From Chitinophagaceae bacterium UBA4407 (GTDB lineage Bacteria; Bacteroidota; Bacteroidia; Chitinophagales; Chitinophagaceae), in assembly GCA_002390845.1 (NCBI GenBank), contig DGQT01000019.1, forward strand, positions 1 through 36,518: a stretch of 36,518 nt of DNA, given 5' to 3'. Of this stretch, positions 17,448 through 25,807 are shown in pieces. The notes beneath the pieces were generated by a model. The model did no database searches. It saw only the letters and a list, made by a program, of their open reading frames with translations, and had not been told where the DNA came from. Position 1 is the stretch's first letter; the number at the start of each line of letters is the position of its first letter. The position numbers and the translations under genes are program-made.

Positions 17448-18638
17448 TTGATTGGAAAAACACAGAAAATTAAAAAAGAAGAGAAGGCTGTACTGGTAGG
17501 CCTTATACAGGGCGAACAAACCCACGAGCAGGTTCAGGAATACCTTGATGAGCTGGCTTTTTTAGCCGAAACTGCAGGTGCAATTGCAGGTAAAAGGTTT
17601 ACCCAAAAACTAAAGCATCCCGATAGCCGCAGTTTTGTTGGCAAAGGAAAACTGGAAGAAATTAAAAATTATATCCAGGGAAAACCCGTTGATCTTGTAA
17701 TTTTTGACGATGAACTTACAGGCTCACAAATTGCGAATATTGAGAAGGAACTAAAAGTAAAGACCATTGACCGCAGCGACCTGATTCTGGATATTTTTGC
17801 CAGCCGTGCAAGAACTGCACAGGCAAAAGTTCAGGTTGAACTGGCACAATATCAATACCTGTTACCACGGTTAAAAGGTATGTGGAGCCATCTTGAACGG
17901 CAGGGCGGCGGTGTAGGTACACGAGGCCCCGGCGAAACGGAAATAGAAACAGACCGCCGTATTGTAAAAGATAAAATATCATTACTGCGCAAAAGACTTA
18001 CCGAAATTGATAAACAGTCTTTTACCCAACGCAAAGAGCGTGGCGAATTTATAAGGGTAGCACTGGTTGGTTATACCAATGTGGGCAAAAGCACCATTAT
18101 GAACCTGCTGAGTAAAAGCGATGTTTTTTCTGAAAATAAATTATTCGCAACACTCGACACCACCACCCGTAAGGTAGTTTTTGAGCAAATACCTTTTTTG
18201 TTAAGCGATACCGTTGGGTTTATCAGAAAATTACCACACCACCTTGTAGAAAGTTTTAAAAGTACTTTAGATGAAGTTCGGGAGGCAGACCTGCTGCTGC
18301 ATGTGGTTGACATTTCGCATCCGCAGCATGAAGAGCAAATTAATGTAGTAAACAAAACCTTGCAGGATCTGAATGCATTTGATAAACCCGTAATCACTGT
18401 ATTTAATAAAATGGATATTTACGAAGAAAAAAGTATTGATTCCTGGCTTGAGGCAGAAGTAAAGCAGGATATATTGCGGGATCTTCGTGAAAAGTGGGAG
18501 CACAATACCGATGGTAATTGTATTTTTATTTCAGCTACAGAGCGTATGAATGTTGATGCCTTGCGAAATTCAATACTTACAAAAGTCCGCGAATTGTACC
18601 GGGTGCGCTACCCCTATAAAACGGAATTTTTCTTTTAG
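17448..18638 (+). CDS. hflX: Ribosome-associated GTPase HflX
   Basis: 396 residues, the usual length for HflX. The N-terminal half holds the HflX-specific domain with SRSFVGKGKLEEI and the signature GTRGPGETEIETDRR (~residues 162-178). The G domain has G1 GYTNVGKST (~207-215), G3 DTVGFIRKLP, G4 NKMD and G5 SATE. HflX binds the ribosome and splits stalled or heat-damaged 70S ribosomes. The gene has a TTG start codon at 17448 (MIGKTQKIKK); the first internal Met is far inside the protein, so the TTG is the likely start. It stands alone, between REP-like copies A9 and A10. Confidence 0.95.
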   Translation: MIGKTQKIKKEEKAVLVGLIQGEQTHEQVQEYLDELAFLAETAGAIAGKRFTQKLKHPDSRSFVGKGKLEEIKNYIQGKPVDLVIFDDELTGSQIANIEKELKVKTIDRSDLILDIFASRARTAQAKVQVELAQYQYLLPRLKGMWSHLERQGGGVGTRGPGETEIETDRRIVKDKISLLRKRLTEIDKQSFTQRKERGEFIRVALVGYTNVGKSTIMNLLSKSDVFSENKLFATLDTTTRKVVFEQIPFLLSDTVGFIRKLPHHLVESFKSTLDEVREADLLLHVVDISHPQHEEQINVVNKTLQDLNAFDKPVITVFNKMDIYEEKSIDSWLEAEVKQDILRDLREKWEHNTDGNCIFISATERMNVDALRNSILTKVRELYRVRYPYKTEFFF

Positions 18639-18690
18639 CCAGGCTGTTGATTATGATTGAGGCGGCTGTTGCGTCGCACACTGCACCGGC
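18637..18690 (+). repeat. REP-like family A copy A10 (forward)
   Basis: Head GCCAGGCTGTTG directly after the hflX stop; core GTTGCGTCGCACACTGCAC at 18668-18686. Confidence 0.83.
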
Positions 18691-18731
18691 AACAATTCTA
18701 TTCAGCATTCAAAGGCAGCAACATTAAACTC

Positions 18732-19085
18732 ATGAAGGTAAAAAAGTATCAGTGGTATAAAATTGCAGATTCAGAAAGTGAATTGGTTTTTTTGCCAAAC
18801 AATATGCTTGTTACCGAAGCAGGAGGAAAAAAGATTACGATAATAAAACACAACAATAGCCTAATGGCCTGCACTTATGCCTGTCCACATGCAGGCGGCA
18901 TCTTGTCCGAAGGCCATGTAGATGCATCAGGCAATGTAGTTTGCCCGATTCACCGGTATAAGTTCAGCCTGCAAAACGGGCGCAATGTAAGCGGCGAAGG
19001 ATATTATCTCACAACCTTGCCCGTTGAGGTTCGGGAAGACGGCATTTTTGCCGGCATTGAACAAAAAGGCTTTTTTAATTTTTAA
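18732..19085 (+). CDS. Small Rieske [2Fe-2S] protein
   Basis: 117 residues from ATG 18732 (MKVKKYQWYK). The longer frame from 18657 would run through REP-like copy A10 and is not credible. It is a free-standing Rieske ferredoxin: CPH in ACTYACPHAGG and CPIH about 20 residues on supply the two Cys and two His of a [2Fe-2S] cluster, and the final strand VREDGIFAGIE is typical of NirD/BphF-type Rieske folds. It probably carries electrons to an oxygenase or reductase, but no partner gene is nearby. Confidence 0.9.
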   Translation: MKVKKYQWYKIADSESELVFLPNNMLVTEAGGKKITIIKHNNSLMACTYACPHAGGILSEGHVDASGNVVCPIHRYKFSLQNGRNVSGEGYYLTTLPVEVREDGIFAGIEQKGFFNF

Positions 19086-19111
19086 TAAAGCAGAATTTTT
19101 TTGCCAAACGA

Positions 19112-19142
19112 TTTGGGTACTATGCAAAATCTCCTATTTTTG
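19112..19142 (+). promoter_or_regulatory. Promoter of tRNA-Asn
   Basis: -33 TTTG at 19112-19115, exactly 19 bp, then -7 TATTTTTG at 19135-19142. This is the full Bacteroidota consensus and lies 31 bp before the tRNA. Confidence 0.82.
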
Positions 19143-19173
19143 CAGCCCGCTTTAGAAATATGGCGTTACAGAC

Positions 19174-19247
19174 TCCCGAATAGCTCAGTTGGTTAGAGCA
19201 TCTGACTGTTAATCAGAGGGTCACTGGTTCAAGTCCAGTTTCGGGAG
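19174..19247 (+). tRNA. tRNA-Asn (GTT)
   Basis: A 74-nt cloverleaf: acceptor TCCCGAA / TTCGGGA with discriminator G, D-arm GCTCAGTTGGTTAGAGC, anticodon arm TCTGA-CTGTTAA-TCAGA with anticodon GTT at 19208-19210, and T-arm ACTGG TTCAAGT CCAGT. CCA is not encoded, as is usual in Bacteroidota. Promoter upstream and terminator downstream are both seen. Confidence 0.97.
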
Positions 19248-19258
19248 CTAATAGCTAC

Positions 19259-19290
19259 AAGGGTTTCAAGAAATTGAAGCCCTTTTTTTA
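19259..19290 (+). terminator. Intrinsic terminator of tRNA-Asn
   Basis: Stem AAGGGTTTCAA / TTGAAGCCCTT with one G-T pair, GAAA loop (19270-19273), followed by a run of T. It begins 12 bp after the tRNA. Confidence 0.88.
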
Positions 19291-19439
19291 TTTCCAATTC
19301 CGGCACCTGAACCATTTTTACCTGATTTTTTTGCTACCATAAAATGGTTGCTTTTTGCCCCTTATTTTCAGAACCAGGCCTTCGAACAAGTTCGAATAAA
19401 GTTTCCCACTTCGCTTAAATGTCGCCATGTAACCGGAAC

Positions 19440-19496
19440 TTTGAACCGAGCGTGGCAAGCGGCGATGACATAAAAAATTGCTGCCCGGCTCAAACA
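19440..19496 (-). repeat. Degenerate REP-like family A copy (reverse)
   Basis: Only the tail end is well kept (ACATAAAAAATTGCTGCCCG, then GCTCAAAC), compared with the tail of A5. The core is decayed (GGCAAGCGGCGATG). It lies 60 bp before the alkA-like gene. Confidence 0.4.
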
Positions 19497-19558
19497 AATC
19501 TGCATTGAATTATATGTATGGGAATTCTGCTGATTTTTAAAAAACTTAACTTGTGCTT

Positions 19559-20155
19559 ATGGAACATATTGCCCATCTGAAAAAAGATACAAAACTTGCT
19601 TTACTTGTTGCAGAACCTTACACTGACCTGCGCATTCAAAAAAATGTACCGTTGGCTTTGATGGCCAGCATTATGAGCCAGCAGCTGAGTACTAAAGTTG
19701 CTGATATAATTCATAAAAGATTTCTTGCTTTATACAATGGGAAAGAACCTTCCCTTCAGGATATTCTGGATACACCATTTGATAAATTGCGTAGCATAGG
19801 TTTATCGAATGCCAAAACAAATTATGTACACAATGTAGCAAGGTTTTTTATTGAAGAAAAGATCAGCAATAAAAAATTACATGCAATGAATAACGAAGAA
19901 ATTATTGCGTTGCTTACTAAAATAAAAGGCGTTGGCCGGTGGACGGTTGAAATGCTTTTAATGTTTACATTAGGCAGGGAAGATGTATTGGCATTGGACG
20001 ATCTTGGTATTCAGCAGGCAATGATAAAACTTTATAAACTACAAAAACTGGATAAAAAGCAGTTGCGTGAAAAGATGATAAAAATATCTTTAAAATGGAG
20101 CCCTTACCGAACACATGCCTGCCTGTATCTGTGGCGCTGGAAGGATACAAAATAA
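19559..20155 (+). CDS. DNA-3-methyladenine glycosylase II (AlkA-like)
   Basis: 198 residues from ATG 19559; an in-frame GTG two codons upstream is possible. A helix-hairpin-helix-GPD base-excision glycosylase: the HhH is KIKGVGRWTVEML and the catalytic Asp is the second one in LALDDLGIQ (Asp148). The early segment MASIMSQQLSTKVADII is the usual start of the HhH-GPD domain. It lacks the N-terminal domain of E. coli AlkA, as is common in short AlkA/MAG-type proteins. It removes alkylated purines such as 3-methyladenine. It is a single gene that ends in a terminator shared with the opposite-strand neighbour. Confidence 0.9.
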   Translation: MEHIAHLKKDTKLALLVAEPYTDLRIQKNVPLALMASIMSQQLSTKVADIIHKRFLALYNGKEPSLQDILDTPFDKLRSIGLSNAKTNYVHNVARFFIEEKISNKKLHAMNNEEIIALLTKIKGVGRWTVEMLLMFTLGREDVLALDDLGIQQAMIKLYKLQKLDKKQLREKMIKISLKWSPYRTHACLYLWRWKDTK

Positions 20156-20187
20156 AAAAGCATACAGCTCCGGAACTGCATGCTTTT
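20155..20187. terminator. Bidirectional terminator between alkA-like and the small secreted protein gene
   Basis: Stem AAAAAGCATACAG / CTGCATGCTTTT with one mismatch around a short loop (TCCGGA), with A- and T-runs on the two sides. It separates convergent genes ending at 20155 and 20206. Confidence 0.75.
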
Positions 20188-20205
20188 ACTTAAATGACTT
20201 TCTAT

Positions 20206-20619
20206 TTAGAAATTGGCTGCGTTTATAACCTCAACCAGTTTTGAATAATCAGAACTGTTGCCGGCTCTCCAGATACTAAAATGGTAACGGTTGCCGCCTG
20301 CGGTTTGCATAAGCTTAATTTGTTTGGTGAAGTTTTTATCAGCGTATCCTTTAATAAAAACGATTTCACCTTCTTCGTTGGTTACAATAAGCGTAAATTT
20401 TTCACCAGCGGTATTATTGATCTTTACATTGAATAGTAAACTATTGTTTTCTGTGCCCGCAAACTGAACAGAACTGGTGTTTTCTGCAGATACAATTTCA
20501 ATTGTATCGTTGTTCCTGTTTGCCATGCTTTTAAGTGGCGCAACGCCTGCTATAGCAATTGCTGCAACCAATGCCAAAATCAATTTACTGCCTGTCTTTT
20601 TCGAAAATGTCTTTTTCAT
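20206..20619 (-). CDS. Small secreted hypothetical protein
   Basis: 137 residues. A long positively charged start (MKKTFSKKTGSK) is followed by a hydrophobic stretch and a likely signal peptidase site after KSMANR (~residue 34). The mature part is beta-rich (LLFNVKINNTAGEKFTLIV, then GEIVFIKGYADKNFTKQIK) and looks like a small immunoglobulin-like or T9SS-sorting-type sandwich without a catalytic motif. Similar short secreted proteins are common in this family of bacteria, but I do not know a function. It stands alone; its upstream region holds several palindromes (20725-20866). Confidence 0.72.
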   Translation of the reverse strand: MKKTFSKKTGSKLILALVAAIAIAGVAPLKSMANRNNDTIEIVSAENTSSVQFAGTENNSLLFNVKINNTAGEKFTLIVTNEEGEIVFIKGYADKNFTKQIKLMQTAGGNRYHFSIWRAGNSSDYSKLVEVINAANF

Positions 20620-20831
20620 AATGCTCCTTTTTAAATGTTAATCCTTCTGCCACACACTATCTTCTGTACTAAAAACCCGGATTTGAAGCAGGCTTTCTTA
20701 AATCATTTTTCCTGCTGTTCCAATACACTTAATAAGTGTGCGAACTTAATGTGTACTTTTTACACTATTAATACTTTGTTTGAGATAAAGTAACCCACAT
20801 AAACAATTTCTTAACAGGAATTTGCTTAATG

Positions 20832-20866
20832 TCTATTGATTATCAATAGATTTAATGATAATCATT
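20832..20866. promoter_or_regulatory. Two adjacent palindromes; the second resembles a Fur-box core
   Basis: A 19-bp perfect palindrome (arms TCTATTGAT, centre T) is followed 3 bp later by a 13-bp palindrome AATGATAATCATT. The latter equals the centre of the E. coli Fur box. The target gene is unclear: the nearest start, on the minus strand at 20619, is more than 200 bp away. Confidence 0.3.
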
Positions 20867-20968
20867 CTGTGGTTTTAAAATAAAATGGGGGTTATCCAAT
20901 AAAACAAAGTAGCCGACTTCGGAGGAAGGAGTAGTATTTTATAATACCAACACCTGTATTTCATAGCA

Positions 20969-20990
20969 GCATCGTTGCGTCGCAATCACT
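20969..20990 (+). repeat. REP-like family A copy A11 (forward)
   Basis: GCATCGTTGCGTCGCA at 20969-20984; perfectly complementary to A12. Confidence 0.78.
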
Positions 20991-21073
20991 TCGTCTGCAT
21001 ATCTTTTGGAAGCAATTTAGCGGATGGCAGTGTTTTTATAAAAGCCTCATTCATAATACGAACGATGAACGTA

Positions 21074-21089
21074 ATGCGACGCAACGATG
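21074..21089 (-). repeat. REP-like family A copy A12 (reverse)
   Basis: TGCGACGCAACGATGC, the exact reverse complement of A11, 89 bp away. Confidence 0.78.
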
Positions 21090-21187
21090 CTTAACCAGCG
21101 AGCAGAAAGCTTGTAACAAAAAATTATTTTTTTACTTATCCTGAACTTACTTTTACCACTACTTCTTCATAAATGCCGGTATATTGC

Positions 21188-23209
21188 TTACCAGATTTGA
21201 ATTCTTTTGTTTTCGGGTAAATACATTTTATCGGCGGGCTGCACATTAAATGCTTCATAAAAATGTGCAGCGTTCATCAGAGGGCCATTTACACGCCACA
21301 TAGGGAGCGCGTGGGGATTATTATTAACCCACAGTCGCATAAATTCATCTTTCATTTTTACACGCCATATTTTAGCAACAGAAATAAAAAATCGCTGATC
21401 TGGTGTAAAGCCACCAGCCTTTGTTGTGTCCTGCCCTTCTTTGGTCATTTTAAAAGCCTCGTAGGCAATAGCAACGCCGCCTATATCTGCGGTGTTTTCA
21501 CCCACCGTCATTGCGCCTTTAATATGTACGGTATCCAGAACTGTAAACGTATTGTACAGATCAATTACCTGTTGCGTTTTTGTTTTAAATTTTTCATAAT
21601 CATCTTTTGTCCACCAGTTTTTCACGTTGCCTTCCTTATCAAACTGTGCGCCCTGGTCATCAAAAGCATGCGTTAGTTCATGACCGATCACCATACCAAT
21701 GCCACCATAATTCAGCGCATCATCGGCGTTATTATCAAAATAGGGAGATTGTAAAATAGCTGCCGGAAATACAATTTCATTTGCAGAAGGGTTGTAATAA
21801 GCAGTAACCGTTGAAGGCGTTGTAAACCATTCACTCCTGTCAACCGGTTTATTCAATTTTGCCAGTTGAAACTGGTAATTATTAACGGCGGCAGATACTA
21901 CATTTTCAAAGTATTTATCCTTTGCAATAGTTACGTTGCTGTAGTCTCTCCATTTATCGGGGTAGCCGATTTTCTTAGTAATGGCAAATAGTTTCTCTTT
22001 TGCTTTTTGTTTGGTACTGTCACTCATCCAATCCAGCTTATCTATTCTTGCGGCAAACGCTTTCTGTAAATTGTTTACCAGGTCCAGCGTACGTTTTTTT
22101 GCATCTTCAGTAAAATATTTCTTCACGTACAATTGTCCCAGTGCTTCACCCAGCGATTGATCAACAGCACTTGCCATTTTCTCACCGCGGCTTTTTTGCA
22201 CAGCCTGTCCGCTCAATACTTTATTCAGCTCAAATGCAGCATCAACAAAGGGTTTGCTTAATTCATTTGCATAGTTACTGATAGAATAAGCTTTCAAATA
22301 AATTTTCCAATCATTGATAGAAATAGATTTTAAAACTGCATTCAGCTTATCATAATACGCAGGTTGCCCTACATCAATAGAATCTGTATTCGCACCCAGG
22401 TTATTCAATACATTCAGCCAGCCGATATTGGTGTGCCGCTTTGCAAGTGTTGCGATAGCCATCTTATTGTAGTTTGCATTTACATCGCGTAATTCAACAT
22501 TTGTTCTGTGTGATGAAGCAAGCTGTTTATCGGTGTTGTAAACAATCTCAGCATCTTTTGTTGCAGTAGCAGAATCGCTGCCTGTAAGTTGAAACAGTTT
22601 GGCAAGATATACTTTGTAAGCTTGCTGAATAGCAATGCTTGATACATCTGTTTTAAAATAGTAATCTCTCTCCGGCAATCCAATACCTGCCTGCGAGATA
22701 TGAGCAATATTAAGGCTGCTGTTTTTATTATCAGGGCCCACATAAAAAGCCAAAACGGAAGTATTGTTCGCTTTTGCTTCAAGGGCAACAAACTTCATCA
22801 AAGAAGCAGCATCAGTGACGCTGTCAATACGAGCCAGTAAAGGCTTCACAGGATCATAACCACGTTGGTTAATCGTAGTGGTATCCATTCCTGAAGCATA
22901 AAAATCACCGAGTTTCTGTTCAATGCTGCCCGGGGTGTTGCTGGCACGGGCAACACTATCCAGTATGCTTTGTAAACGTAAGCGTTGCGGGTAGTTCATA
23001 AACATGTACGCACCTACGCCAGATTGCGATGGCGGTATCTGCGCAGAGTCGTACCACTTACGATTTACATACATAAAAAAATTATCGCCGGGTTTAAGGG
23101 AAGAATCTATTCCCTGTATATCGGAAACATTAGTTGCATCAGGAGTGTTGTTGCATGCAGCCAGCAGAAGCAATGCTGCAAAAAAGAATAATGATCTTTT
23201 CATATACAA
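21188..23209 (-). CDS. M13 family (neprilysin/PepO-like) metallopeptidase, lipoprotein
   Basis: 673 residues, the usual length for bacterial PepO-type M13 peptidases. The N-terminus has a lipoprotein signal (LLLLAACNN, Cys ~19), so the enzyme probably sits in the periplasm or on the outer membrane. The N-terminal M13_N domain fills residues ~40-420. The catalytic M13 domain has HELTH (His510, Glu511, His514), the third zinc ligand Glu571 in GENTADIGG with Asp575, the substrate-binding NAYYNPS-type motif (TAYYNPSANEIVFPA) and the C-terminal RVNGPL. It cleaves short peptides. A second in-frame Met (23203) could be the true start. Single gene. Confidence 0.95.
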   Translation of the reverse strand: MYMKRSLFFFAALLLLAACNNTPDATNVSDIQGIDSSLKPGDNFFMYVNRKWYDSAQIPPSQSGVGAYMFMNYPQRLRLQSILDSVARASNTPGSIEQKLGDFYASGMDTTTINQRGYDPVKPLLARIDSVTDAASLMKFVALEAKANNTSVLAFYVGPDNKNSSLNIAHISQAGIGLPERDYYFKTDVSSIAIQQAYKVYLAKLFQLTGSDSATATKDAEIVYNTDKQLASSHRTNVELRDVNANYNKMAIATLAKRHTNIGWLNVLNNLGANTDSIDVGQPAYYDKLNAVLKSISINDWKIYLKAYSISNYANELSKPFVDAAFELNKVLSGQAVQKSRGEKMASAVDQSLGEALGQLYVKKYFTEDAKKRTLDLVNNLQKAFAARIDKLDWMSDSTKQKAKEKLFAITKKIGYPDKWRDYSNVTIAKDKYFENVVSAAVNNYQFQLAKLNKPVDRSEWFTTPSTVTAYYNPSANEIVFPAAILQSPYFDNNADDALNYGGIGMVIGHELTHAFDDQGAQFDKEGNVKNWWTKDDYEKFKTKTQQVIDLYNTFTVLDTVHIKGAMTVGENTADIGGVAIAYEAFKMTKEGQDTTKAGGFTPDQRFFISVAKIWRVKMKDEFMRLWVNNNPHALPMWRVNGPLMNAAHFYEAFNVQPADKMYLPENKRIQIW

Positions 23210-23701
23210 ATGTTTTTTTGGAAGTGAATTGATTCAGCCAGTGACTTTACATTTACTGGCAGCGTATTGAAATTAAGGTTTGTTTTACCGAAGTTAATTG
23301 TTCCAGCTGTTTCTTTATTTTATTGTATTGAGCTTTTGTAATGCTGTTAAGCTTCATTGTTGTGAATTTACTGCTTCGTAGTGCAAATTTCTTATTTGTA
23401 TGTTTGGTTCTTTATGAAGCTTCTAATTTTTTATTGGCATTGCCAGAAGCTGTTCAGATTTAGTTTGCAACATTGCGGAGGAAACGGAACGATGCCTTTT
23501 TTACAGCAGATGAACGGATTGCGACGCAACAAAGTTGCCATGAAACCCAATGCTGGTATTATAATATTTCCGTGGAGTATAATTTCGTTTGCCGTTTACA
23601 GGGACGCCAACGAAAGCGCATTACGAACACCAGCAGCAGTAAGGAGTTATTTATATTTTATGAAGCCGGCAGTTATACATTTGGCATCTTCGTTGCGCAA
23701 A
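23210..23701. other. Intergenic region with decayed repeats
   Basis: 492 bp. The overlapping open frames here have no family character. It holds the REP-like core A13 (23518-23530, reverse) and, at 23565-23655, a degenerate forward copy of the second half of the family B element (AATTTCGTTTGCCG, then GGGACGCCAACGAAAGCGC, then ACCAGCAGCAG). Confidence 0.5.
23518..23530 (-). repeat. REP-like family A copy A13 (reverse, core only)
   Basis: ATTGCGACGCAAC core; the flanks have diverged from the family. Confidence 0.6.
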
Positions 23702-24352
23702 TCACTTCAATGATACCTGCAGCAAACATTGAAACTCTCTTGCAAAATCAACCGATACACGGGCATGTACCGCACCCTGCCTGTCGAGAAAACGTTGTGT
23801 TCCATTGGTTGCAAAAACGCCTTCGTGCCAAATGTTTGCGTGAATATATAAACCTTTATCGCCCGGGCATAAGAAGCAAATAAAATCTGTTGGTTGTATA
23901 TCATCACCGGGTAGCGCTACGGGTACCAAATAAGGTTTATGATCCAGTGGAAAAAAAAGTTGCCCTCCATCGGGATGATAATTGGCATGCCACAACAATA
24001 TTTGTGAAGGCAAGGCAGTATGCGCGTCAGAAGCATCGGCAGGATCTGTGTTATAACCAAGAATATATTTACCACCAACGGCTTCGTTGCTTCCATATAA
24101 AATATCGCCCTTCCATTCGCTGTAGAAAATACCTTCTTTTGTACCAGCTTCATCGCCGCTGTCGGTATCTACAGGCCGCCAACCCTGCGCCGGCCATCTT
24201 GTAATTTCGATCTTAAAAGCAGCAGGATCGTCTACAAGACAGCCATAACCTTTAACCGATTCAGCAGTTGCATTTATTACAGGAATTTCTACAAACCTCA
24301 GCCCTGCGGGTAATGCAGGATTCATATAGTCGGGTACAAGTTGGGTATGCAT
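23702..24352 (-). CDS. Ureidoglycolate lyase (AllA)-like cupin protein
   Basis: 216 residues with AllA/ureidoglycolate lyase character: start FVEIPVINATAESVKGYGCLV, middle LPSQILLWHANYHPDGGQLFFP, and the conserved late motif GLYIHANIWHEGVF. AllA releases urea from ureidoglycolate to give glyoxylate in purine breakdown. It is longer than the E. coli enzyme (~160 residues), with an insertion around residues 50-105 rich in Asp and Gly, so a related but different substrate is possible. No other allantoin or purine-degradation gene is in the window. There is no signal peptide. Confidence 0.7.
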   Translation of the reverse strand: MHTQLVPDYMNPALPAGLRFVEIPVINATAESVKGYGCLVDDPAAFKIEITRWPAQGWRPVDTDSGDEAGTKEGIFYSEWKGDILYGSNEAVGGKYILGYNTDPADASDAHTALPSQILLWHANYHPDGGQLFFPLDHKPYLVPVALPGDDIQPTDFICFLCPGDKGLYIHANIWHEGVFATNGTQRFLDRQGAVHARVSVDFAREFQCLLQVSLK

Positions 24353-24684
24353 GATTGAAGCGTTTTACAACGAAGATTTTTGCTAAAAATAGTAAATGTC
24401 AGCATAAAAAATTGCTCTACCCATTAAGCATTTGTGAAGGTGTTTTATCATGTAATCATTTCATTTACCCATGCCTGCGCTTTCATTGTTAGCATATGAA
24501 TCATTATTAAGCAGGCATTTTATATTTTCCGGGCTGTTGTTGTGTCACTCACTTGTACGGTTGGATTATATATGCAGCTTTTACCGAAGCGAGTAAATTG
24601 GTTATGGAAGTTTAATTTCGTTTGCTGTTGATTGGAGCTACACAGGTAGCATTGTACGGAAACCAACAGCAGTAGTGTTATTAT
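24353..24684. other. Intergenic region with family B repeat copy B1
   Basis: 332 bp. It holds family B copy B1 (24528-24680); otherwise nothing was recognised. Confidence 0.5.
24528..24680 (+). repeat. Family B repeat copy B1 (forward)
   Basis: Core GTTGTGTCACTCACTTGTAC at 24539-24558, then GGATTATATATGCAGC, ACCGAAGCGAGTAAATTGG, TTTAATTTCGTTTGC and ACCAACAGCAGTAG. The hairpin between is degenerate here. Confidence 0.82.
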
Positions 24685-25209
24685 TTATTGCTGCTTCCAA
24701 TGAACACCCACAATTATTTCATTTCTTCTTCCCCAAAATTGATAGGGTGCATTGTAACCCAAAAACCGGAAGTTTCCGTAATGCTCAATTCCTTTTGTCT
24801 GCAATACAGTTTCTAATTTGGCAGCGTATGTTTTAATCAACTCATCATTGGCATAACCACCAAACCTGATGGCCGCAACATATTCTTGGGTAGTGGTTTC
24901 AATGGCTATGGATGAATCATTTGGTTTGGGTAAATTATCTTTATTATAGTTCGCCGGCATTACAAAACTCATGGAAGATTGAGCATCATTTATGTTCATG
25001 TGCACAGGCGTTGTCATGGCAATATTTTTATTGGCATTATTCCCTCCAAAAATAAATGAAGCTAATTTTCTAAATCCCGGGGAGGATAATTCTCTGTAGG
25101 TTTTTGCGGTCATTGAAATGGTTGCCATTGTCGCCGGAGGATAAAGGCGTATCTCAAAATCTTCTTCCTTTTTAATAATCTGGTACGGTTGTGTTTCTGT
25201 GTCTGCCAT
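24685..25209 (-). CDS. SOUL family heme-binding protein
   Basis: 174 residues matching the SOUL/HBP fold: start YQIIKKEEDFEIRLYPPAT, FRKLASFIFGGNNANKNIAM, TTPVHM and SFVMPANYN, with the late NFRFLGYNAPYQFWGRRNEI strand. Members bind heme or tetrapyrroles; several bacterial ones have unknown roles. There is no signal peptide, so cytoplasmic. A single gene with no heme-pathway neighbour. Confidence 0.92.
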   Translation of the reverse strand: MADTETQPYQIIKKEEDFEIRLYPPATMATISMTAKTYRELSSPGFRKLASFIFGGNNANKNIAMTTPVHMNINDAQSSMSFVMPANYNKDNLPKPNDSSIAIETTTQEYVAAIRFGGYANDELIKTYAAKLETVLQTKGIEHYGNFRFLGYNAPYQFWGRRNEIIVGVHWKQQ

Positions 25210-25364
25210 TGTAGAATATATTAGAGATGAAATAAATCAAGCCGCAAAAACTGCAACGATCATTAAAGTTAATTTCATGTTGAATTATTTTACAACCAGC
25301 ATAAATTTCCATTCCAAAACAACGATGCAACAGTAAATCAACATCAATTTTTTAATGTTGTTAA

Positions 25365-25508
25365 AGGTAGCGTTTACCGAAGCGAATAAATTGGTTACGG
25401 GAATTTAATTTCGTTTGCCGTTGGCGGGGACGCCACCGGAAGCGCAGTCAGGACATCAACAGCAGCAGGAATTTTTGAGTGGCGTGCAGCAAAGAAGAAA
25501 AATTATTT
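25365..25508 (+). repeat. Family B repeat copy B2 (forward, 5' part missing)
   Basis: TTTACCGAAGCGAATAAATT, CGTTTGCCG, hairpin TGGCG-GGGA-CGCCA (25422-25435), then CAACAGCAGCAGGAATTTTT and AAGAAGAAAAATTATTTCT. The end overlaps the last codons of the toxin gene. Confidence 0.78.
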
Positions 25509-25805
25509 CTTTCTGTATCTTTTGCCAGGTTTTCTGCTTGCATGAAAAATAGCTGATACTGTAATAACCTTTTCCTTTTTATATACTGTATAAACAATAA
25601 TGTAGGGGAAAATCCGTACCGGGGTTTCACGAAAACTTCTATGGCGTTTCGGGTATCTTTCCGGGTATTGTGTTATTAGGTTTAATTTATTTTGAATTAC
25701 TTCAATAAACCGATCTCCTAAACCTTTTAATTTTTGTTCGTACCAAACGGCCGCATCCTGGTATTCTTTATCTGCTTCTTCAAGAAGTATAATTGTGTAG
25801 GGCAT
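25503..25805 (-). CDS. RelE/ParE-type toxin
   Basis: 100 residues with the ParE fold: start IILLEEADKEYQDAAVWYE, KLKGLGDRFIEVIQNKL, then YPERYPKRHRSFRET and FPYIIVYTVYKKEKVITVSA. ParE-family toxins act on gyrase and RelE-type ones on mRNA; the residues visible fit the ParE group better, but this is not decided. The antitoxin-like gene ends 2 bp before its start codon. The final two codons and stop lie inside a family B repeat (B2), so the C-terminus may have been reshaped by it. Confidence 0.85.
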   Translation of the reverse strand: MPYTIILLEEADKEYQDAAVWYEQKLKGLGDRFIEVIQNKLNLITQYPERYPKRHRSFRETPVRIFPYIIVYTVYKKEKVITVSAIFHASRKPGKRYRKK

Positions 25806-25807
25806 TT

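Larger units (their letters stand above)
20620..21187. other. Intergenic region with palindromes and an inverted REP-like pair
   Basis: 568 bp with no gene. It holds, in order, ACACTTA-A-TAAGTGT (20725-20739), TCTATTGAT-T-ATCAATAGA (20832-20850), AATGAT-A-ATCATT (20854-20866), and the REP-like copies A11 and A12, which share a perfect 16-bp inverted repeat. No consensus promoter was recognised. Confidence 0.55.

Noticed and set aside
2352..21089. Family A copies as a CRISPR array
   Set aside because: The copies are kilobases apart, alternate in orientation and have no uniform spacers or cas genes.
23381..23883. Two overlapping open frames of 110 and 136 codons
   Set aside because: They consist of decayed repeat sequence and run into the AllA-like gene on the opposite strand.
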